A stretch of DNA of 12,922 bases from DATJPR01 sp035506295 (lineage in GTDB: Bacteria > Bacteroidota > Ignavibacteria > UBA10030 > UBA6906). Where the stretch lies: positions 1 to 12,922 of the forward strand of contig DATJPR010000234.1 of NCBI GenBank assembly GCA_035506295.1, given 5' to 3'. A model generated the notes under the pieces. The model did no database searches. It was not told the origin of the DNA and worked only from the letters and a program-made list of their open reading frames with translations. The position numbers were made by a program, and so were the translations under genes. Positions 8,016-12,922 of this stretch are shown piece by piece; position 1 is the stretch's first letter; each line of letters begins with the position of its first letter.

Positions 8016-10601
8016 TCAATCGAATTGCTTTCCTGGAACGATCTTCACTTCGGGCGCTGGAAGGCTTGGAAGAGTCAGTTCCGAAAGACCGCCGAGCGAA
8101 AGTTTCCCTTGTGCTGCATTGATGATTGCGCCAATGCCCGCCATGCCGGGGACATTCGACCAGACCACCGAGATGGTCACGCCGTCCTGCGGGGCCGATT
8201 GTGCGGCGATGAATTCCTTCACCCGCGTCTTGAAGTAGTTCACGACTGCGAGATAGGCGCCGTCGGAGATCTTGTTCGCCAGCCTTTCGACAAGCTTGTG
8301 CAGGATTTCCTTCCCGGCGTTGATCGCGACGCTCCGGAGAGACGAACCGATGGAGGACCAGGAGAACTGTTCCTGCTTTTCGTCGACGTTTTCAAGAAAC
8401 ATCTCGGGGAGCGCCTCGTGAACGATCTTCACCTTGCTACCGATGTTGCGAAGGAGAATTCCGTGGAGAACATGGCGGACGCTATACTGGATGCTCATGA
8501 ACGCCCCGGAATAGTCACCGGCATTGAGCCGTTCAGCCACCGTCAGGGCATCCAGCTCACTGAGGTAGTAATTGATCTTGATTTCGCTGCGAACGAAATT
8601 GAGCACTCCCTGGATGTCATTCGAATGCGGAACTGCACTGACCATCGCCTGTGCTTGCTGAGGAACTTCTCCAGCGACAGCTGCATGATGACCAGCGTGC
8701 GAGAATGTGGGCACCGACACGACTTTCAAATGCGCCCCGGGAATTTCGAGATAGTAAAATCGTTGTCCGATCGCCGTGTGATGTCTTCGCGTCGTGAATT
8801 CCGCCGGAAAGTCGCGGCCGAGGTGCGGCTCTTTCAGGAGAAGGGACGCGGCTTGCACCGTCAGAGGATGAAGCTGCAAGTACCCGAATCGTCCGGTATC
8901 CCCCAGGCCGGGGATGTGCTCAGACCGTGCTATCCGGTACAACGTGGTTCCGTGAATCGCTTCGTACAGATGGACGTGGGCCGTCACCGGCTGCGAGAGG
9001 TCGAGACCCAGTTTGTCTTTGAGGAAATGCGTCAGTGGAACCCCGCGAAACGTGGTAAGAGCGGAAGCCATCCGAGTGTCGAGGGTGACGTCGTAGGATC
9101 GCGTGAATTTCTTGTACCGGTGCCGGCCGCCGGTCCGGGGCATCATGACCCATGTCCCGTGCTCCGACGTCAACCGCTTGCTTTCCTTAATCATGCCGGG
9201 CGGGAAATTGTTCGCCGCGGCTTTCTCGAATGCCTCGAGGGTTTCGGCCGTCAATGCGTCCTGATCGTTGACCATCGCCTCACTAAGAGGGGAGAGGTTC
9301 TGCATTGTTTCCTGGATCGTGTTGGCGATGGCCTCGTAGGCAAGCTCGTTCCCGTTTCTTTCGGCGGTCTCAAAACCGAGCGCGCCCAGGCCAAGATCGA
9401 CGATGCTTGTGGCAAGCGGACGCGCAACCTCCGGCGGCACATATTTCGCCACAAGCTTGGCGAGAAGATTGGCGAGGAAGTTGACGATCTTCGGTCGGCC
9501 GATGATGGAGATCGCCAGTTTGATGATCGGCTGCAGGGCCGGGAGAAAATGCTCGATGGCCGGAGCCGGACTTTCTCCCGGCTTCAATTGTTTCAACTCA
9601 TTGATGAATGTCCGGCGTGCAGCGTCAATGGTCGGGGGATCCGCTACGGTCGTTTCGTAGAGGAGATCGTGCCGGTCCAACGATGCCGAGGAAGTTTCAT
9701 ATTCGCCCACGACATCTCCCGCCTCCATTTCACCCGGCGAGAACACGAGCTGCGCAAGATGATTGTCAAATTCCGCTTGCACTGCCTCAAGGCTTCCCGT
9801 CGTCGGGATCTCACCCGTACGGGTTTGGACCTCGCCGCCGATTTCCAGATTGAGGAGCTTTTTCGCGAGCGTCTGGGCATAAGGCTGCAGGGTCTGCGGA
9901 AGCTTGCCGATGGCAAATCTCAGAACTTTCTCCAGCAGCGGCTTGATCATGGCCTTGAGCTTCTCGAGGATCATGGAGATGGGAAGGAACTTCCCCAGCA
10001 CCGAGACCCCTTTTTTCGCCAGATCGACGCCCTTCTTGACGACGGATTTGATTTTCTTGAAGAGGCTTCCGAAGAATTGTTCCTGCGCAGGTGAGAAGGG
10101 TGCGTGATCCCCTTCAATGGTTTCGAAGAACCGGTCGACTTCCGAATCGGTGAAATCGGCGAAGTTATTGCCGGAAAATTGTCGTCCGACGCGCTCGATC
10201 ATCTTTGTCGTTTCACGAAGGAGAGGGTCGAAGTACTGTTCGGCTTCCTGCGTCGCGAACGGGACGAACCGTTCGCCCATGCCGATCTCGTCGGAGATTT
10301 TGCCGTCCCATCGTTCCTCCAGTTCGAGCGCCATTTCATACAACTGCTGGCCGAACGCGTCGCTGTGAAGCTCCCCCAGAAAGTTCACGATCTCTCCTGC
10401 CCTTGGCGAAGTCATCGCGTTGCGGTCAAGCCCCGCATAGAATGAGTTCACGAACGGGCTTTCATACTCGGGTGTGGCGTTGAGCGAGGCGCCGGGGAAT
10501 GCTTCACGAGAGGCCTCGTGCGATCGGGATGAAATGTCGGCAAAGGGCGTGTCGAATTCGGCAATCGGGGAATCTACGCCGCCAGCTTCAGTTCTCTCCA
10601 T
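8016..10601 (-). CDS. Large protein with N-terminal [DE]-[ST]-P-F motifs and cationic amphipathic helices, 861 aa, function unknown
   Basis: First gene of the operon. I chose the ATG at 10601 because GAAGG (10609-10613) lies 7 nt upstream; a TTG at 10670 would add 23 residues but overlaps the candidate promoter. No family is recognised. The N-terminus carries FDTPF (16-20), YESPF (46-50) and APFSP (167-171). Residues about 178-250 are Lys-rich and amphipathic (FFGSLFKKIKSVVKKG, then VLGKFLPISMILEKLK), resembling membrane-active helices. A second hydrophobic helical block covers about 350-410 (PALQPIIKLAISIIG, FLANLLAKLVAKYV). Residues about 500-640 are His-rich (AHVHLYEAIHG, RRHHTAIG, FSHAGHHAA) and could be a separate domain. 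The C-terminal 200 residues include another helical pair (about 750-800) and a small beta/hydrophobic part (VTISVVWSNVPGM). No signal peptide or sorting domain. It could be a pore-forming toxin, an effector or a scaffold for the downstream enzymes; the sequence does not decide. Confidence 0.85.
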   Translation of the reverse strand: MERTEAGGVDSPIAEFDTPFADISSRSHEASREAFPGASLNATPEYESPFVNSFYAGLDRNAMTSPRAGEIVNFLGELHSDAFGQQLYEMALELEERWDGKISDEIGMGERFVPFATQEAEQYFDPLLRETTKMIERVGRQFSGNNFADFTDSEVDRFFETIEGDHAPFSPAQEQFFGSLFKKIKSVVKKGVDLAKKGVSVLGKFLPISMILEKLKAMIKPLLEKVLRFAIGKLPQTLQPYAQTLAKKLLNLEIGGEVQTRTGEIPTTGSLEAVQAEFDNHLAQLVFSPGEMEAGDVVGEYETSSASLDRHDLLYETTVADPPTIDAARRTFINELKQLKPGESPAPAIEHFLPALQPIIKLAISIIGRPKIVNFLANLLAKLVAKYVPPEVARPLATSIVDLGLGALGFETAERNGNELAYEAIANTIQETMQNLSPLSEAMVNDQDALTAETLEAFEKAAANNFPPGMIKESKRLTSEHGTWVMMPRTGGRHRYKKFTRSYDVTLDTRMASALTTFRGVPLTHFLKDKLGLDLSQPVTAHVHLYEAIHGTTLYRIARSEHIPGLGDTGRFGYLQLHPLTVQAASLLLKEPHLGRDFPAEFTTRRHHTAIGQRFYYLEIPGAHLKVVSVPTFSHAGHHAAVAGEVPQQAQAMVSAVPHSNDIQGVLNFVRSEIKINYYLSELDALTVAERLNAGDYSGAFMSIQYSVRHVLHGILLRNIGSKVKIVHEALPEMFLENVDEKQEQFSWSSIGSSLRSVAINAGKEILHKLVERLANKISDGAYLAVVNYFKTRVKEFIAAQSAPQDGVTISVVWSNVPGMAGIGAIINAAQGKLSLGGLSELTLPSLPAPEVKIVPGKQFD

Positions 10602-10641
10602 GATGGGACCTTCGAGGACGTTGTGTGAAATGAACTCCGCG

Positions 10642-10670
10642 AAGATACGTTCTGGAACGGGTGCGAGCAA
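10642..10670 (-). promoter_or_regulatory. Candidate sigma-70-like promoter of the five-gene operon
   Basis: On the minus strand TTGCTC (10665-10670) and TATCTT (10642-10647) are separated by 17 bp. The -10 matches 4 of 6 and the -35 only the leading TTG, as often seen in activator-dependent promoters. The start point would be near 10635, leaving a leader of about 34 nt before the ATG at 10601. Confidence 0.45.
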
Positions 10671-10680
10671 TCCCCCTTAA

Positions 10681-10709
10681 GGGTGAAATTGTACCTCGGA
10701 GGGGTGAAA
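10681..10709 (-). promoter_or_regulatory. Tandem TTTCACCC repeats, candidate activator sites
   Basis: The octamer TTTCACCC occurs twice in the same orientation on the minus strand, at 10681-10688 and 10702-10709. The copies are 21 bp apart, two helical turns, and would centre near -50 and -70 of the candidate promoter. An adjacent 10-bp palindrome CCCTTAAGGG overlaps the inner copy at 10674-10683. The arrangement fits dimeric activator binding on one DNA face; the LuxR-type protein next door is the obvious candidate. Confidence 0.45.
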
Positions 10710-10717
10710 AGGAGTCT

Positions 10718-11251
10718 CTACTTCTCGAAGAAGGTTTGATGGTAGTAATTCACCAGGGAGGCAGTGTTTTTTGCTCCGGTCTTAAGGAGGATATTCTTGC
10801 GGTGGGATCTGACGGTTTCGAAACTGATGAACAACTTTTCAGCGATATCCTTGTTGGTATACCCGAGCATGATGAGGCCGAGCACTTCAATCTCGCGGAC
10901 GCTGAGGTTGTGGTTGTTGATCGTTACTGATTCCCATCGCATCTCGCCGACGATTCGGGATGCGGTGACCGGGTCGGTGACGCCGATGTTCAGATCCAGG
11001 TGAAGGGTCGCACCGACAGGTCGAATCGCCCGGATCAGGTCACGGACCCGCTGGAGGAGGTTTTCTTCCGTTTCGGCGTTCCAATCCTCCGCCCGATAGA
11101 TCTCGACGTCTTTGTTGACAGTCCGACCGTCGGAAAGTATATGGACACAGAGCCGCGCGGGCATCAGGGGAATGCCGAACGTGAGAGAAAGAACTGGACT
11201 CAATTCAAAAGAAAACTCGTGATCCGCGGGAGGGAACCCGGGAGAGGGCAA
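10718..11251 (-). CDS. LuxR/NarL-type HTH transcriptional regulator without recognisable receiver domain
   Basis: Residues about 116-177 are a LuxR C-terminal HTH: LSVREIEVLGLIMLGYTN, KDIAEKLFIS, then TVRSHRKNILLKTGAKN, all key family positions present. The N-terminal part (about 30-112) does not look like a receiver: it is shorter than in NarL-type regulators and I find no phospho-acceptor pattern, so it may bind a ligand or partner instead. The start is uncertain: the longest frame begins with TTG at 11251 with no ribosome site, and an ATG at 11164 (residue 30) would give 148 residues, also with a weak site. It is transcribed from a strong candidate promoter at 11430-11458 and lies upstream of, and parallel to, the five-gene operon with a 116-nt gap, so it is the natural candidate for its activator (inference). 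Confidence 0.88.
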   Translation of the reverse strand: MPSPGFPPADHEFSFELSPVLSLTFGIPLMPARLCVHILSDGRTVNKDVEIYRAEDWNAETEENLLQRVRDLIRAIRPVGATLHLDLNIGVTDPVTASRIVGEMRWESVTINNHNLSVREIEVLGLIMLGYTNKDIAEKLFISFETVRSHRKNILLKTGAKNTASLVNYYHQTFFEK

Positions 11252-11429
11252 TCGATCGGGTATGCTGGAATGAAGCCGGATACGACGAGTCTATCACCAC
11301 AATCTGGTGTCCCGGAATGAGCGTGCGACCGCTTGGCTCATTCGGTACGCCATTGGAACTGAAGACGTCTCCTAACAACGTGATCAGTGATTTACCGGAG
11401 AGGGGATTGGTAATCTATTTGGGGGAGCC

Positions 11430-11458
11430 AATATAGAACGGAGAATATCAAATGTCAA
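11430..11458 (-). promoter_or_regulatory. Near-consensus sigma-70 promoter reading toward the luxR-type gene
   Basis: On the minus strand TTGACA (11453-11458, perfect) and TATATT (11430-11435, one mismatch to TATAAT) are exactly 17 bp apart. Transcription would start near 11423 and give a 5' leader of about 170 nt to the TTG start or about 260 nt to the ATG start of the regulator gene. Confidence 0.6.
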
Positions 11459-11806
11459 CTCCCGGTGACATGAGCAAACCGGAAACAACATCATTAAGAG
11501 GGCTGTTGCCAGGGCCGCGAGTATTTCGGCACAGATCACTCTTGCCTGAATCCAGCTGATTTCGGTCGAAGTCCTATGAATTCAAGTCTACGACTTAAAA
11601 AGACATGAACGCTCAACCTGGCTGGGATCATGCAGGATCCTGGCAGATCCATGACAAAAACGTGGCACCGCGATGCTGACAATGCACGACCTTGGAGTTG
11701 CGATCCAGTTGGAGAAGAGCGTACGGAAGAGCCTGAAACGCCAGGAAATCGATTGCAGTCCGATTCTCGCTCCGTCAGCTATTGAAAGCTCCACCGATAG
11801 CATTCC

Positions 11807-11813
11807 AGGAGGT
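11807..11813 (+). promoter_or_regulatory. Strong ribosome binding site deciding the start at 11819
   Basis: AGGAGGT lies 5 nt before the ATG, a full match to the anti-Shine-Dalgarno core. Together with the signal peptide that follows, it fixes the start of the downstream gene. Confidence 0.85.
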
Positions 11814-11818
11814 GTGCC

Positions 11819-12922
11819 ATGAGAAACACTCTTCAATTTTCGATCTGTCTGGTTGTCGCGCTCGTGCTGACCGCGCAATTCGCCTCTGCCCAACCGGCCG
11901 ACGCCACAATCGAAACCTCACCGAAATATCTCGCCAGACAATGGCTGACCCTTCCCGCGGACATCCGGAGGCAGAACCTTGAGGACCTTGTCTCGCAGTA
12001 CCAGGCCCTTGCCTTCTGCAAAACTGGAGGCAGCCGCCAATCGCAGACTGCGGCCCTCTTAAAGGTCGCGGATGAACTGCGAGCCGATCCAACAAACGAT
12101 TCGCTGGTCGACCGATTCTTTGCCCTCTACGCGGAAGCGAAGAGCATAGCCCCCAAGGAGGCTCCGGAGGTGCCGGAAGCCATGCCCGCGCCTGTCACAG
12201 AGGGAATGAACGGCGAGGCGACGTACGCTGCGACAATCAGGCCGAAGGACCTTCAGTATTGGACCGGCACAATTCATTCAAGTTGGTTCGACGGGTTTGT
12301 GAAGTCCGACGGGGAGATCTGGGCTGGCGAGAACATAGTAGCGACCCATTTCCGAGGGTGGATTGTATTTGATCTTTCGCCGATTCCGTCCAACGCAATG
12401 ATCACGGCGGTCACCTTGAAGGTCTACACTGGCGTCAGTTCGAATTCCCCCACACATGAGCTTAGTGTGTGTGCGCCGATGAATGATTGTGATCCGCGGA
12501 CGTGGAACGGAAGCAATCTCTATTACAGCCTTCTCTCCTCGACGTGGTTTAGGTACGCAACCAACGCGATGGTCGTTACGGGCCAGCATTCATTGAGCTT
12601 GACAAGTGCGGCGAACAACGACCTGCAGAAGCGACTTGGCCACTACAATTGGTGGGCGGTGGGAATTGTCGAAGACGGAGACAATGATGACTGGGGCGTG
12701 TTTGCCGGGCACGACGTCGCCCAATTTCCAACGTGCGATGTAGCGTACAATGTCCCAACGGATGAGGTTGGTTCACGGACGGTAGCGCCGACATCGTTCG
12801 AACTCTGTCAGAATTATCCCAACCCGTTCAACCCGACAACCACTATCCGCTACGTCTTGCCGTGCCGGTCTTCCGTGCATCTTGCCGTCTACAATGCACT
12901 CGGGGATAAGGTCGCGGAGCTC
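11819..12922 (+). CDS. Secreted T9SS cargo protein with jelly-roll-like domain (3' end cut off)
   Basis: The frame starts at an ATG with AGGAGGT upstream and stays open to the window end, giving 368 residues. Residues 1-24 are a signal peptide (MRNTLQFSICLVVALVLTAQ, then FASA as cleavage context). Residues about 34-125 are a helical, Pro/Glu-ended region I do not recognise. Residues about 140-312 resemble the beta-sandwich modules of the DNRLRE/CBM96-like type: RGWIVFDLSPIPSNA, then ITAVTLKVYTG, and a late W-x-V-G-I-V strand. Such modules usually bind carbohydrate or serve as spacers. A type A sorting domain starts near 326 (SFELCQNYPNPFNPTTTIRY) and is interrupted by the window edge after VAEL; by comparison with the gene at the left edge about 45 residues are missing. 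Export would be by Sec and then the type IX system. Function beyond surface binding is not evident. Confidence 0.9.
   Translation, partial: MRNTLQFSICLVVALVLTAQFASAQPADATIETSPKYLARQWLTLPADIRRQNLEDLVSQYQALAFCKTGGSRQSQTAALLKVADELRADPTNDSLVDRFFALYAEAKSIAPKEAPEVPEAMPAPVTEGMNGEATYAATIRPKDLQYWTGTIHSSWFDGFVKSDGEIWAGENIVATHFRGWIVFDLSPIPSNAMITAVTLKVYTGVSSNSPTHELSVCAPMNDCDPRTWNGSNLYYSLLSSTWFRYATNAMVVTGQHSLSLTSAANNDLQKRLGHYNWWAVGIVEDGDNDDWGVFAGHDVAQFPTCDVAYNVPTDEVGSRTVAPTSFELCQNYPNPFNPTTTIRYVLPCRSSVHLAVYNALGDKVAEL
12790..12922 (+). other. Sorting-domain coding segment homologous to that at 481-621
   Basis: The translated segment NYPNPFNPTTTIRYVLP...VYNALGDKVAEL aligns without gaps to SYPNPFNPSTTIRYGLP...VYSTLSQKVAEL of the left-edge gene. 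The DNA has diverged at many third positions, so this is a shared family domain rather than a recent duplication. Confidence 0.75.

Larger units (their letters stand above)
11252..11818. other. Divergent intergenic region
   Basis: This 567-bp region separates the minus-strand regulator gene from the plus-strand T9SS cargo gene. It contains the minus-strand promoter at 11430-11458 and the ribosome site of the plus gene. Beyond these I see only a 10-bp palindrome CAGGATCCTG at 11633-11642. No frame here looks coding: the minus-strand frames at 11588-11893 and 11775-12095 run antisense into the real plus-strand gene. No convincing plus-strand promoter was found; Bacteroidota-type -33/-7 elements were looked for without a good match. 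Confidence 0.55.

Noticed and set aside
7983..10094. 703-residue plus-strand open frame antisense to the 861-aa and protease genes
   Set aside because: It is rich in Arg, His and Asp, has no domain or ribosome site, and lies wholly opposite a frame with good composition, operon spacing and motifs. Long antisense frames are common in GC-rich coding DNA.
10602..10670. TTG start at 10670 for the 861-aa protein
   Set aside because: The AAGGGGG upstream is too close to the TTG, the stretch overlaps the candidate promoter, and the ATG at 10601 has a well-spaced GAAGG.
1..12922. tRNA, rRNA, CRISPR array, insertion sequence or phage structural genes
   Set aside because: I looked for cloverleaf-like segments, regularly spaced repeats, transposase motifs and terminal inverted repeats and saw none. 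Contractile injection or tail genes are also absent, so the injection-system idea stays only an inference.

Overview
The window looks like chromosomal or metagenomic DNA from a bacterium of the Bacteroidota/Ignavibacteriota/Chlorobiota group (FCB superphylum). Two plus-strand genes at the edges carry C-terminal sorting domains with the core Y-P-N-P-F-N-P-[ST]-T-T-I-R-Y, typical of type IX secretion (T9SS) cargo in that group. The DNA is moderately GC-rich, with strong Shine-Dalgarno sites in front of several genes. The species cannot be named from this sequence.

Layout. Positions 1-750 (+) hold the 3' end of a T9SS cargo protein with InlB-like repeats. Positions 751-1074 are non-coding. Positions 1075-10601 (-) are a tight five-gene block; in transcription order it encodes an 861-aa protein with short acidic S/T-P-F motifs and membrane-active-looking helices, a HExxH metalloprotease, a 122-aa coiled-coil protein, a 434-aa protein of no recognised family, and a 1314-aa multidomain enzyme. 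The enzyme joins phospholipase D, peptidoglycan-binding, M15-type peptidase and lytic transglycosylase modules. Gaps between these genes are 2 to 36 nt. Just upstream, on the same strand, a small LuxR/NarL-type HTH regulator (10718-11251) has its own near-consensus promoter at 11430-11458. Positions 11819-12922 (+) are the 5' part of a second T9SS cargo protein, with a signal peptide and a jelly-roll-like domain, cut off inside its sorting domain.

How it may work (inference). The minus-strand block reads as one transcription unit. A candidate promoter at 10642-10670 sits below two direct TTTCACCC repeats spaced 21 bp apart, as expected for an activator-controlled operon, and the adjacent LuxR-type protein is the obvious candidate activator. 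The products combine activities against lipid, peptide stem and glycan strand with a protease and a protein with cationic helical segments. None has an evident signal peptide or T9SS sorting domain. The first and last proteins share N-terminal [DE]-[ST]-P-F motifs, which could be a loading or targeting tag. The simplest reading is an unrecognised envelope-attacking effector or lysis system, possibly the cargo of a contractile injection device encoded elsewhere. No structural gene of such a device lies in this window, so that link is speculative.
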